Below, piece after piece: positions 8,176-15,853 of a stretch of 44,508 nucleotides of DNA. The notes beneath the pieces are model-generated. The model did not search any database. It saw nothing but the letters and a program-made list of their open reading frames with translations, and was not told where the DNA came from. Both the position numbers and the translations under genes were made by a program. Every line of letters begins with the position of its first letter. Positions within the stretch are counted from its first letter, which is position 1. The DNA is from a virus, in the IMG/VR virus record IMGVR_UViG_3300031707_000042, positions 1-44,508 of that record. One strand, 5' to 3'.

Positions 8176-8499
8176 TTATAATTCTTTAAAAATCATTTCT
8201 CTAAAATTGTAAATAAGATTTTGTTGACTTCTGTTTGCTAAAAGATGTGAGTTTTGTCTTACCAGACTCATCAATCTATTTTTGGTATCAACAGACTTCT
8301 TTTGTAGCTTTTCAACTTCCATTTGCAGCTTTTCAACTTTGGTAACCTCTGTCATAGGTATTAATTTGCCCATGACTGTATCTTTACAATTATCATCCTT
8401 AATCCTTTTAAGCATATCAGAAGCCATGACCACTGTGATTGCTCCATTAGGCTCCATAATGACAAACTTATCCTCCTGTATTTTCTTTTCCTGGTTCAT
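8176..8499 (-). CDS. Hypothetical protein with coiled-coil segment
   Basis: This 107-residue protein has a beta-prone N-terminal third (KFVIMEPNGAITVVMASDML) and a coiled-coil centre (EKLQMEVEKLQKKSVDTKNR). The ATG at 8499 overlaps the preceding gene by 32 bases. Not recognised. Confidence 0.65.
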   Translation of the reverse strand: MNQEKKIQEDKFVIMEPNGAITVVMASDMLKRIKDDNCKDTVMGKLIPMTEVTKVEKLQMEVEKLQKKSVDTKNRLMSLVRQNSHLLANRSQQNLIYNFREMIFKEL

Positions 8500-8785
8500 C
8501 TGGTTGGTTTTTAATCATTTCCACAGCCGTTGCAAGTAACCACACCTTAATGGCATCCGTTTTTGTTCCTTGACACAATTCAATAGCCGCTTCCATTGTG
8601 TTTTTAATTTTGTTTTTTTTCTTGTAACCTACAATGGCATTAAAATAAGGTTGCATCCTTTTGATATAGTCCGTAGGGTGCATCGTTTTGATTTGCTTGT
8701 GGTACTCTTCAAGTTTCCTTGCCTTTGTAAACATTGCATCTCTCAATTTTTTTTCTTCTTCAGGTGTTAGTGTTTTTTTTGCCAT
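8468..8785 (-). CDS. Hypothetical helical protein
   Basis: This 105-residue protein is basic and helical (PEEEKKLRDAMFTKARKLEE), with no recognised domain. It begins three bases after the ninG stop and may be co-expressed with it. Confidence 0.65.
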   Translation of the reverse strand: MAKKTLTPEEEKKLRDAMFTKARKLEEYHKQIKTMHPTDYIKRMQPYFNAIVGYKKKNKIKNTMEAAIELCQGTKTDAIKVWLLATAVEMIKNQPDEPGKENTGG

Positions 8786-8788
8786 GTT

Positions 8789-9241
8789 TTATTTTTTTGG
8801 TTGTTTTCTTTTATTGTACTGTTCTTTGGTTCCGTGGTCATATGCAAAATGGCAATCTAAACAAAGTAACATTATATTGGTCTTTACTAATCTTAGTTCT
8901 GGAAACTTACCCTTTGCAAGTATGTGAGCAAAGAAGTGTGCCATTGGTTCATCTCCTAAGTAACATTGGCAGTTGGTGCAAATGTGTTCACGTTCCGTCC
9001 ATATTTCCAGAAACATTGCCTTCTCTCCTGTTGTTTTCCTCTTCCATTTGAATCCTTTTTGCTTGGGCTTCGTGGTATTTGTTGTAAAGGTTTTCGTTTC
9101 TAAACCATTCAAGTGGTGCTTCTTGGTATCCAACTCCTGGGTAGACTTTATAGCTTGGTCGCATCCTTTGCACATCTTCCTTGCCCATATGAACTGAGGC
9201 ATCTTGCACTTTATACAAATCTTCTTTTTTCTTTCGAGCAT
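8789..9241 (-). CDS. ninG: NinG-like HNH recombination nuclease
   Basis: NinG (Rap) is a Holliday-junction/HNH-type nuclease that aids phage recombination. The 150-residue protein has an N-terminal four-cysteine site CIKC-x11-CKGC and a C-terminal HNH domain: CTNCQCYLGDEPMAHFFAHI, then AKGKFPELRL and LLCLDCHFAYDHGT. With NinB, ERF and the RecE-like exonuclease it completes a phage recombination set. Its first 254 bases overlap the neighbouring gene 8988-9392 in another frame. An internal ATG at 9016 would give a domain-only 75-residue form that nearly avoids the overlap. Confidence 0.8.
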   Translation of the reverse strand: MLERKKKICIKCKMPQFIWARKMCKGCDQAIKSTQELDTKKHHLNGLETKTFTTNTTKPKQKGFKWKRKTTGEKAMFLEIWTEREHICTNCQCYLGDEPMAHFFAHILAKGKFPELRLVKTNIMLLCLDCHFAYDHGTKEQYNKRKQPKK

Positions 9242-9392
9242 CTTGTAAACAAATTTCTGAGATTGAATTTAAGGTTTTATTAGCCGTTTCAAATATTTCT
9301 ATGGTTTTATCAGTTTCCAATGTAAAGGCTCTTGTAATAGCTGCCGCGATATTAAAAATATTTTGCATTTTTTTCAATGCCCTTATTCTCAT
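8988..9392 (-). CDS. Hypothetical protein overlapping ninG (frame open from 9509 with an amber codon)
   Basis: From the ATG at 9392 this frame encodes 134 helical, charged residues (for example GYQEAPLEWFRNENLYNKYH). The same frame extends upstream to an ATG at 9507-9509 that overlaps the TGA of the ATPase gene as ATGA, but codon 8 of that longer version is TAG (9486-9488). The stretch between TAG and the 9392 ATG looks coding (ARFKEIKIEILKCTPEGRYK) and has no ATG, GTG or TTG before 9392. A recent amber mutation, suppression or an unusual start are alternatives. Function unknown. Confidence 0.5.
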   Translation of the reverse strand: MRIRALKKMQNIFNIAAAITRAFTLETDKTIEIFETANKTLNSISEICLQDARKKKEDLYKVQDASVHMGKEDVQRMRPSYKVYPGVGYQEAPLEWFRNENLYNKYHEAQAKRIQMEEENNRREGNVSGNMDGT

Positions 9393-9505
9393 TTCTGCTA
9401 ATTTATATCTACCCTCAGGCGTACATTTTAAAATCTCAATTTTAATTTCCTTAAACCTTGCAGTTTTATCAGTGTACCATTTGGTCTAGCTATTAATGAA
9501 TCCTA

Positions 9506-10807
9506 TCATAGTTCAACACCTCCATTTTTTAATAACTGTTGGGTATATAAGTTGATAAAATGCTGTTGGAATTGTCTTGTACAATCTGAGAAGTGAGTGT
9601 TGAAGTGTTCAGACTCCTCAATCAATATAGCGCAAATCTCAAACAGTGATTTATTTATAAAGTTATCACTAATATAAACCTCCTTGGTTGTTACATTTAT
9701 TTGGGCGTTAATGTATTTATCTCCAAACACACCAAAAACAAATTTTAATTCAGGGTTAAAATAGTAACCTACTTGTTCCAAGATTACAAGTCCTTGTTTA
9801 ACTTTTGCATCTACTTCTTGATTGAATGTTTCATAGAACTCATTCATACCCTGTGAGGTTCTAAGAGCGCCAATGCCGTCAAAGTTTTTGGTTAATGCTT
9901 CATATACTTGTTTAGGTACAATTAACATTCCTTCAGTATCTATTGTAAGGCCTCGTTCATGAATAGATTTGATTGCCTCTGTATGAATTAACTTTGATTC
10001 TCCTATTGCTACTTTCCAACTCTCTCCAAAGGAATCATACCAGCTATAATCACAATCAGTTGAGCCTTCAAAGTGGTGTTCCTTTACAGTTTCTAAAAAG
10101 TAGGTAACTAACTTCTCATTCATGTTTCTAAGCGATTGGAAAACAACTTGCGAAGTAGAACCCTTAAATTCCCTAAGCTCGTTTATTTCAGCTCTTTTGT
10201 ACCCGTAGTTAAATAAACATCTTTTACCTACTTGTTGGCTAATTAGAACACCTTGTTTATAAATACGCAAATCATTGCCACCTGGATAAATACTGTAATC
10301 ACCATTCTCAAATAAAGGTTGAACATTGTGAATAAAATATGTACTCCAATTATCCATAACCTCTTTTACTTCTTTTGTGATTTGGATATAGAATGTAGTG
10401 TAACCATCTTTACCTTCAAATTTTGTATCACTGCCAATAATGTAGTCAAACTCATCCTTTGAAGCTTCTCCCTCGTCTAAGGCGTTACACCAAAGTTCAC
10501 GTACAATCATCCAGGGCATCCACTCTAAACCCATCTTTGTAGTGATTGAGGTTCTTTTATTGTCAATGCAAATGATGTCAAAATTCTCTTCTTTAATCAC
10601 TTCACGTTCAAGATGTATTTTGGCTTCCTTTTCTCCAATTAGGATATGGAAATCTAAATTGTTTCTTAGCAAATATGCCAATGAATATTTTAAGCCCGTG
10701 CCAAACTGTCCAATTTTGTAATCATTGCCAGTCTTTGTTGTTCCTCCCATTAAGGCGATTAAACGAATATCTAATTCTCCTTTGTTTTGTATTTTTAGAT
10801 ATTTCAT
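9506..10807 (-). CDS. GHKL-type ATPase with permuted motif order
   Basis: The ATG at 10807, two bases after the upstream stop, gives 433 residues. GGTTKTGNDYKIGQFGTGLK (21-40) resembles the lid/G2 region of Hsp90/MutL ATPases and RELWCNALDEG (103-113) resembles the N-box that binds Mg-ATP. In classic GHKL proteins the N-box comes first; here it follows. Near the C-terminus is EESEHFNTHFSDCTRQFQQH, which looks metallopeptidase-like (ExxxH) but is not proven. Homologous ATP-binding proteins of unknown role are, to my knowledge, found in other phages. It lies in the operon driven by the promoter at 11.4 kb. Confidence 0.7.
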   Translation of the reverse strand: MKYLKIQNKGELDIRLIALMGGTTKTGNDYKIGQFGTGLKYSLAYLLRNNLDFHILIGEKEAKIHLEREVIKEENFDIICIDNKRTSITTKMGLEWMPWMIVRELWCNALDEGEASKDEFDYIIGSDTKFEGKDGYTTFYIQITKEVKEVMDNWSTYFIHNVQPLFENGDYSIYPGGNDLRIYKQGVLISQQVGKRCLFNYGYKRAEINELREFKGSTSQVVFQSLRNMNEKLVTYFLETVKEHHFEGSTDCDYSWYDSFGESWKVAIGESKLIHTEAIKSIHERGLTIDTEGMLIVPKQVYEALTKNFDGIGALRTSQGMNEFYETFNQEVDAKVKQGLVILEQVGYYFNPELKFVFGVFGDKYINAQINVTTKEVYISDNFINKSLFEICAILIEESEHFNTHFSDCTRQFQQHFINLYTQQLLKNGGVEL

Positions 10808-10808
10808 A

Positions 10809-11141
10809 TTAGTTGCTTGGTTTTTTAAATTCAACACGTCCTAATTTATCAAAGTTTGGCATTTGTGTACGGTCTTTTCCGAATACCATATCAAGTAAGA
10901 AATCAATTTTACGTTTCATTCTTTTGTTGAAAAGACCATCTAACTGTTTACCATAACGTAAGGCTATTTCAATGGTTCCACTTCTGTGAATCTCTCCTGC
11001 TTTACGGTTGTATTTATCCTTTTTGGATTTAGCAACAATTAACAATTTATGGTTTTCGCTTTTTTTTGCAATGATGTGAAATTCACATTTGCTTTTTTTC
11101 TCTTTATCAATTTTAATGATAGGTTGGATTAATACTTTCAT
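10809..11141 (-). CDS. Hypothetical basic protein
   Basis: This 110-residue, Lys/Arg-rich protein (KKSENHKLLIVAKSKKDKYN) is unrecognised. It is preceded by the leader TTAAAACAAAGCAAATG, also seen before other genes of this phage. The ATPase start follows its stop by one base, so the two are likely co-translated. Confidence 0.65.
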   Translation of the reverse strand: MKVLIQPIIKIDKEKKSKCEFHIIAKKSENHKLLIVAKSKKDKYNRKAGEIHRSGTIEIALRYGKQLDGLFNKRMKRKIDFLLDMVFGKDRTQMPNFDKLGRVEFKKPSN

Positions 11142-11161
11142 TTGCTTTGTTTTAAGGGTTA

Positions 11162-11356
11162 TTATTTAACTAATTTATAGGCTGTACCGTATGCGAAGGC
11201 ATAATAATTTTTACCAAAATAACTTAATGTGAAATCAGGAGTAACTAAGAACTGTATAGCTCTTGTAGGCTTAGTTAATACTTTTAAGGTTTTAAAACCA
11301 TTGTCTTTAATAACCTCATTTGCCTTTTCTAAAATTGCGTTTGTTAAATTGTCCAT
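11162..11356 (-). CDS. Hypothetical small protein, first gene of the 11.4-kb operon
   Basis: The ATG at 11356 gives 64 residues (an upstream in-frame TTG lies at 11395, inside the promoter region, and is unlikely). The sequence is part helix, part beta (TKPTRAIQFLVTPDFTLSYF) and unrecognised. The -7 box of its promoter is 27 bases upstream and the leader contains AAAACAAAGCAAAATG. Confidence 0.65.
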   Translation of the reverse strand: MDNLTNAILEKANEVIKDNGFKTLKVLTKPTRAIQFLVTPDFTLSYFGKNYYAFAYGTAYKLVK

Positions 11357-11382
11357 TTTGCTTTGTTTTAATGTTTCTTTCA

Positions 11383-11413
11383 CAAATATAGACAACCTTT
11401 TACACCTGTCAAA
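11383..11413 (-). promoter_or_regulatory. Promoter P1 with palindromic operator
   Basis: Minus-strand TTTG (11410-11413), 19 bases, then TATATTTG (11383-11390) is a canonical Bacteroidota promoter. The -33 element lies inside the palindrome TTTGACAGGTGTAAAA (11398-11413), which fits TTTnACAnnTGTnAAA. The transcript starts shortly before the gene at 11356. Confidence 0.8.
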
Positions 11414-11462
11414 TTAAAATATTAGGAAATTCACTATATTTTTGCAACTTGCTGATTCTCAG

Positions 11463-12056
11463 TTAGAAAGACTTTCCGTGCTTAAACCCGCGAGTGGCGT
11501 TAAATTGCATTTTCATATAGATATGAGCCTCTAAATCGTACCCTAAAGATTGCATTAAATGGTGTATTTTTGCAAGAGTTTCACCTAAATACTGGCTATG
11601 CCATAGGTTATATTTCAAGTCCGTTAGAGTGCGGATAATGCCCAATAAATAACTTGGAATATGCTCTACTTTTAACCCTGCTAAGGCTTCCATTTCTGCA
11701 TTATAGTACTTGATTAAAGAATATTCTTCAATACCTTTATCACACTTCTCCATATTCATTGCAAAGCCACCAGCATAATCAAAAATTCTAATGCAAACAT
11801 CTGCCATCTCATCTTGAAACGAATCCTTTATGTACTCAGAAAAACAAGATGGAAAGGTTTCTTTAGATAAACAGTTATTGAATTTATCAACCTCTCCAAA
11901 GTTGTTTTTTCTTAAAGCTTCTAAGGCTTCTGTAACTTCTGAAATAATTAAAATAATACATTGGGCTTGGAATTCAATTGTAACATCATTCCAAAAACCT
12001 TTTTCCTTTGCTGTTGAATGGGCTTTGTTGATTAAATCTGGTATTGACTGGTTCAT
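11463..12056 (-). CDS. MazG-like nucleoside triphosphate pyrophosphohydrolase
   Basis: MazG-type enzymes hydrolyse (d)NTPs to monophosphates and in phages may tune nucleotide pools or alarmones. The 197-residue protein shows the helical metal-binding pattern LIISEVTEALEALRK (31-45) and DEMADVCIRIFDYAGG (82-97), with a C-terminal segment RGFKHGKSF like many dCTP/MazG-type proteins. It is the last gene of the modification operon and overlaps its upstream neighbour by four bases. Confidence 0.8.
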   Translation of the reverse strand: MNQSIPDLINKAHSTAKEKGFWNDVTIEFQAQCIILIISEVTEALEALRKNNFGEVDKFNNCLSKETFPSCFSEYIKDSFQDEMADVCIRIFDYAGGFAMNMEKCDKGIEEYSLIKYYNAEMEALAGLKVEHIPSYLLGIIRTLTDLKYNLWHSQYLGETLAKIHHLMQSLGYDLEAHIYMKMQFNATRGFKHGKSF

Positions 12057-12814
12057 TTTTTTCTTGATTTTAATTCGTTTTTAACTATTTCCGCATAATC
12101 AGGAGCATTGTTTTGGTACTGCCTAAATAATTCTTTTAATTCTCGTTCATCTAATCCTTTTGCATAAACTTCAAAGCGTTCTTTAAATACGTTTTTACTG
12201 ACTTTATTAACAATGACTGGTTCACTTTTAATTTTATTTTCCTTTGTAAAAGTTTTAAAATTAGAAATGGTCTCCTTCCAATTGTCCTTTTGTTCTTCTG
12301 TGAGTTCGACTTTTTCAACAGGTTTTCTGTGTCTATTTTCCAGGTAATCATTGTACTCGTCAGATATAAAATAGCCATTAATCCAACCACAAATAGTTTC
12401 AATATCAAGTTTATTATAGTGAGGTCCATAAACTCCTTTTTTGCCTTGCTTAAATATATAGATTAATTCTTCAAGTTTAACGTGTTTGAAATCTGTCATT
12501 AAAGTTTGAATGATATCAAACGCTTGGAACTCATTTAATTTGTGGGCTACATTTAAAGCAAGGTTTGTGGCGTGCAATAAGGCGTTCAGTGCTTGAAATA
12601 AAGAACGCTCATCGCCTTGTTTGATTAAAGCCAGCGTATTACCTTTAAATGACTCAATAACGGTCATTTGGGCTTGTTGCTTCATAAAATCAAGTGCAAC
12701 TTTTGTATCTACTTGGCCATCAGGTTTTATTAGACTCGTTAGACAAGTCATATAAGTTGTTGATGGCGCCAGGATTATACCCTGGTTTGCTGTTTTGGCT
12801 ATTTCCTTGCTCAT
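12053..12814 (-). CDS. DUF6633-like phage protein, possible replication accessory
   Basis: This 253-residue protein has a helical core with ELIYIFKQGKKGVYGPHYNK followed by LDIETICGWINGYF, a pattern I associate with DUF6633-type proteins of Bacteroidota mobile elements, often next to replication genes. The C-terminal half is charged and helical. Its start (12814) overlaps the DUF1376 gene by 95 bases; an ATG at 12751 would shorten the overlap. The pair with a DUF1376 protein suggests replication initiation or helicase loading, which is inference. Confidence 0.6.
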   Translation of the reverse strand: MSKEIAKTANQGIILAPSTTYMTCLTSLIKPDGQVDTKVALDFMKQQAQMTVIESFKGNTLALIKQGDERSLFQALNALLHATNLALNVAHKLNEFQAFDIIQTLMTDFKHVKLEELIYIFKQGKKGVYGPHYNKLDIETICGWINGYFISDEYNDYLENRHRKPVEKVELTEEQKDNWKETISNFKTFTKENKIKSEPVIVNKVSKNVFKERFEVYAKGLDERELKELFRQYQNNAPDYAEIVKNELKSRKK

Positions 12815-13481
12815 ACTTTGCTTTTAATTCGTGGTCTGCATAAACTCCTTGCCATTGTCTTGATATGCTTAAATCAATACACTCAATGGCGTAGGCTTCG
12901 TTTCCTTGTGTGGTTCCGTATAATCTTCTTAAGGCTTGGGTTTCGCTTAATGCTGTTTTGTAGCGTTGATTCTTTTCCTCTTTCTTATAAGTTTTCCATC
13001 TCTCCCAAGCGATAACAAACTCCTCTGACAACCAAGGGTATTCGACTATCTCAATTTTTTTAACTAAAACCTTTTTATCAACCTTAGTTACTGTTTCTAA
13101 AATAGGTTCACCATTTAAGATTCTTTTAGCTTGATTACCTGCTTTACCTGCCTTTGAACGGCTTTCTCTGTAAATGTTTTGTTTGACTTTTGTTTCATGT
13201 AGGCGTGGATTATACAGCCTAAATTTATCATTTAAAATAAATTTATGAGTAATTAGTTTCCAGCAACTTTCCATCTCATCTACACTGACACCACAAATAA
13301 AGGACAACCGTCTAACATCATTCGGCAAATCATCATTTATCCATTGATAAAGTAATAATCTAATATAACAACCAACTTCACATACCGTTAACTCTGTGGT
13401 GTCAGTAAGAAAATCTGAGGCGTACATTTGAAAAGCAGGTGCCTTTCCTAATTTATTTTCCGGTTCCGTTTGTTTGGCCAT
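12720..13481 (-). CDS. DUF1376-family protein, putative replication initiator
   Basis: The ATG at 13481 gives 253 residues (an in-frame TTG lies at 13487). The N-terminal 90 residues match the DUF1376/YdaU pattern: AFQMYASDFLTDT (16-28), then EVGCYIRLLLYQWINDDLP and LSFICGV. Such winged-helix proteins occur where temperate and virulent phages keep replication initiators. A basic linker (RSKAGKAGNQAKR) and an aromatic C-terminal region follow. No origin repeats are visible inside the gene. Confidence 0.7.
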   Translation of the reverse strand: MAKQTEPENKLGKAPAFQMYASDFLTDTTELTVCEVGCYIRLLLYQWINDDLPNDVRRLSFICGVSVDEMESCWKLITHKFILNDKFRLYNPRLHETKVKQNIYRESRSKAGKAGNQAKRILNGEPILETVTKVDKKVLVKKIEIVEYPWLSEEFVIAWERWKTYKKEEKNQRYKTALSETQALRRLYGTTQGNEAYAIECIDLSISRQWQGVYADHELKAKYEQGNSQNSKPGYNPGAINNLYDLSNESNKT

Positions 13482-13527
13482 TTCCAACTATTTATTAATA
13501 CGATTAGATGTGCAATAGTTAAATGAA

Positions 13528-14061
13528 TCATACCTGAGGTTCTGTAGGTTCAGGTGCCTTATCAACTGTTAATTCAGGCATATCAATATCCTCGTCAGCT
13601 CCAAACATACTTGTTTGATTAATTTTCACTTCTTTATCATACTCACTCCAATCAAAGTTATGCAATTTATGGAAGTTTTTTAATTCCTCGGCAGTGAAAG
13701 GCAAATAATTACAAAGTGAATAGACGGGAAATTCTTTTTGCAGTTCGTTAACCATTTCACTGAATGCAATATTATCAGTATCAAAAGTGATTTTATTAAC
13801 CATTGCATTAATTAGGCGTTCATTGCCATCAACCAAAACGGCATAAACTTCTGTCTTACCTAATTCAAGCATACATTTAAGAATCTTTCTACCTTCTATT
13901 AATTGATAACCTCCATCAAGTTTCTTTTGCACAAGGATAGGTTTAACCTGTCCAATAGTAACAATACTCCTTTTTAGGTTTATCATTTTTGAAGCTTCAT
14001 CTTCGTTTGTATGCCAAGATGGTGAGGTGATTTCTGAGGTGTTTAATTTAATTATTTCCAT
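13528..14061 (-). CDS. ParB/sulfiredoxin-like domain protein next to dpdA
   Basis: The ATG at 14061 gives 177 residues and follows GGAG five bases upstream, one of the few SD-like sites here; it overlaps the dpdA stop by ten bases. The fold is ParB-like: IKLNTSEITSPSWHTNEDEA, then SIVTIGQVKPILVQKK and LIEGRKILKCMLELGK, the last like the GxRRL box. The acidic C-terminus has no ATPase motif. In bacterial dpd clusters DpdB is a ParB-related partner of DpdA, so a role in DNA modification is a reasonable inference; a regulator is the alternative. Confidence 0.75.
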   Translation of the reverse strand: MEIIKLNTSEITSPSWHTNEDEASKMINLKRSIVTIGQVKPILVQKKLDGGYQLIEGRKILKCMLELGKTEVYAVLVDGNERLINAMVNKITFDTDNIAFSEMVNELQKEFPVYSLCNYLPFTAEELKNFHKLHNFDWSEYDKEVKINQTSMFGADEDIDMPELTVDKAPEPTEPQV

Positions 14062-14837
14062 ATTACTCCGCGTTTCTCCCAAAGGGCTGTTATATAATTT
14101 TCTGTTCTTTTTACGTCAATGATTGCCTCTTCAAGCCTTGCAGTATCCTCGGTTAAAATACGAGGACTTCTTTGCCTTACAATTTCATCACGTCCATAAA
14201 CTTTTAAATATTTTTTGGTCCTTGTGCCAAAAATCACAGTTGATATAGGTGTGGTACTGTCAACACTAAAAAATGGATACTTTTCAATCACTTCAACTCT
14301 TGTCATAGCAAAGCCGTGATATTTGATTTTATCTCTTGTTAGTGCAAAAATTTTATCAAACATTGGCATCGCTTCTAATCCAAGTCCTATGTAAGGTTGA
14401 CCTTCATCAATCCAGCCTTTCAATATTGACATATCTCCGCCATCTAAGATTGGATGGTACACTCGCATAATTTCAAAGTTACCTTTCATTGATTTTATGT
14501 CTTTGTACATTCCATCAATGTAATCTTTAGGCATATTACCATAGCAGTCCAATTCTACAAAGGTTACTCTTTTCTCCTTATGCTTTTCCATGAACTCCAT
14601 ATACTCCTTGGCGTGTGTATAAATATCAGGTAGTTTTTTACTGCCGTGCATTCCAACCTTATTGATTGTACTTTTGTTCCAACTATGGGCACCACTATCA
14701 ACTAAAAGGAATTGACCACGCTCCCATTCTGCAATATGTTTCTTTTCATTTAAGATTGAATACAATTTACCTACATCGTGTTTGATACACAATTTATCCG
14801 CTCCGTTAGTCGGACTTCCTGCAACCAGAATTTTCAT
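14052..14837 (-). CDS. dpdA: DpdA-like DNA guanine transglycosylase
   Basis: DpdA enzymes are TGT relatives that swap guanine in DNA for a 7-deazaguanine base, protecting phage DNA from restriction. The 261-residue protein shows LLVDSGAHSW (44-53), FVELD (93-97), RVYHPI (125-130), YIGLGLEA, KYHGFAMTR (172-180) and FFSVDSTTP (189-197). Asp47 and Asp193 are candidates for the acid-base/nucleophile pair. It is short compared with tRNA TGT and lacks its C-terminal zinc site, as expected for phage DpdA. The operon also encodes FolE, QueD and QueE. Start 14837 overlaps the GT4 gene by 32 bases. Confidence 0.85.
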   Translation of the reverse strand: MKILVAGSPTNGADKLCIKHDVGKLYSILNEKKHIAEWERGQFLLVDSGAHSWNKSTINKVGMHGSKKLPDIYTHAKEYMEFMEKHKEKRVTFVELDCYGNMPKDYIDGMYKDIKSMKGNFEIMRVYHPILDGGDMSILKGWIDEGQPYIGLGLEAMPMFDKIFALTRDKIKYHGFAMTRVEVIEKYPFFSVDSTTPISTVIFGTRTKKYLKVYGRDEIVRQRSPRILTEDTARLEEAIIDVKRTENYITALWEKRGVIWK

Positions 14838-15843
14838 AAATGATTTCCATTATTTTGTTAATATTATTATCGTACTTCAAAAAATATTCCGGCTCATCTA
14901 CAATAAGACCACCAGCTTTAAATTTACCCTCAATTTCTGAAACATTTTTATAAAGGTTTTTTGCTGGAACCATTTCAGGATAACAAGCTCTATCTGGTAC
15001 AAGAATTTCACATCCATATACCATTGCTTCTTGCAGCGTATAACCAAATGTTTCTTGATAGGCATTACTTAAATAATATTTTGCAGATGCTAATCTTTCA
15101 TAATATTGTTTTTTAGTTAAACCTCCTTCAAATTTTACATTGGCTGGTAATTCAATTAAACATTCTTCTTTTCCAGAGCTTGTGATTAAAATTTTCATAT
15201 CCGTATTCTGTGCAAACTGCAATAAATTATTGATGCCTTTTTCATCACAAATTCTGTGAGGCCAAATAATATAATTTTCCTTTAATGTGCTTGGTTCACT
15301 GTTTAATACATTATTAACAAAATCAACACTCCAAACATAACCAGTGTTATATGTTTTTGAATGTACATAATATCCGAATTTATTTAAAACATTTGTACGG
15401 TGTATTTCACTACCTACAAAAATACCATCACACAATTCGTGATAACCTCTTTCGCTATGGTCTGCCCAATTACCTAATCTTTGTACAAAGTCCGTTTTAT
15501 CGGCTCTTCCCGCATAATTGAATCCGTAAATGTAAACTCTGATATTCAATAACTCTGCCATGTATCTAATCATTTCAATACCTGGAAAGAAAATATCAGC
15601 GATTAAAAAGACATCTCCATCATTTACTTGTTCAGTATCAAATAATTCGGCAATCATTTTTAATTGCATAGATTTAAAAATACAGGTGCCTGTGATATCC
15701 AAAAACTGTCCATTTTTAATAACAGTTTGTTCTGGCATATCTGGATATAAAACCATATCAACGTGTTTTGATACGGCTTCATTCATCATCTTGGTGTACC
15801 TTTGCTCCAAGTTTTCTAATGGTACATAAATAATTTTTTTCAT
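14806..15843 (-). CDS. GT4-like (GT-B) glycosyltransferase in the deazaguanine operon
   Basis: This 345-residue protein has the GT-B layout: an N-terminal Rossmann-like half (with VFLIADIFFPGIEMI, 78-92) and a C-terminal half with IIWPHRICDEKGINNLLQF (192-210) and the signature ETFGYTLQEAMVYG (264-277), whose two Glu bind the nucleotide-sugar. Its position directly upstream of dpdA, overlapping it by 32 bases, suggests that its acceptor could be the modified base or phage DNA. A cell-envelope or protein acceptor cannot be excluded. No membrane segment is seen. Confidence 0.8.
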   Translation of the reverse strand: MKKIIYVPLENLEQRYTKMMNEAVSKHVDMVLYPDMPEQTVIKNGQFLDITGTCIFKSMQLKMIAELFDTEQVNDGDVFLIADIFFPGIEMIRYMAELLNIRVYIYGFNYAGRADKTDFVQRLGNWADHSERGYHELCDGIFVGSEIHRTNVLNKFGYYVHSKTYNTGYVWSVDFVNNVLNSEPSTLKENYIIWPHRICDEKGINNLLQFAQNTDMKILITSSGKEECLIELPANVKFEGGLTKKQYYERLASAKYYLSNAYQETFGYTLQEAMVYGCEILVPDRACYPEMVPAKNLYKNVSEIEGKFKAGGLIVDEPEYFLKYDNNINKIMEIIYENSGCRKSD

Positions 15844-15853
15844 ATTTTATTTT

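Noticed and set aside
9486-9488. Genome-wide TAG recoding
   Set aside because: TAG is used as an ordinary stop by the methyltransferase (20082-20084) and the 198-aa gene (37446-37448), and no suppressor tRNA was found.
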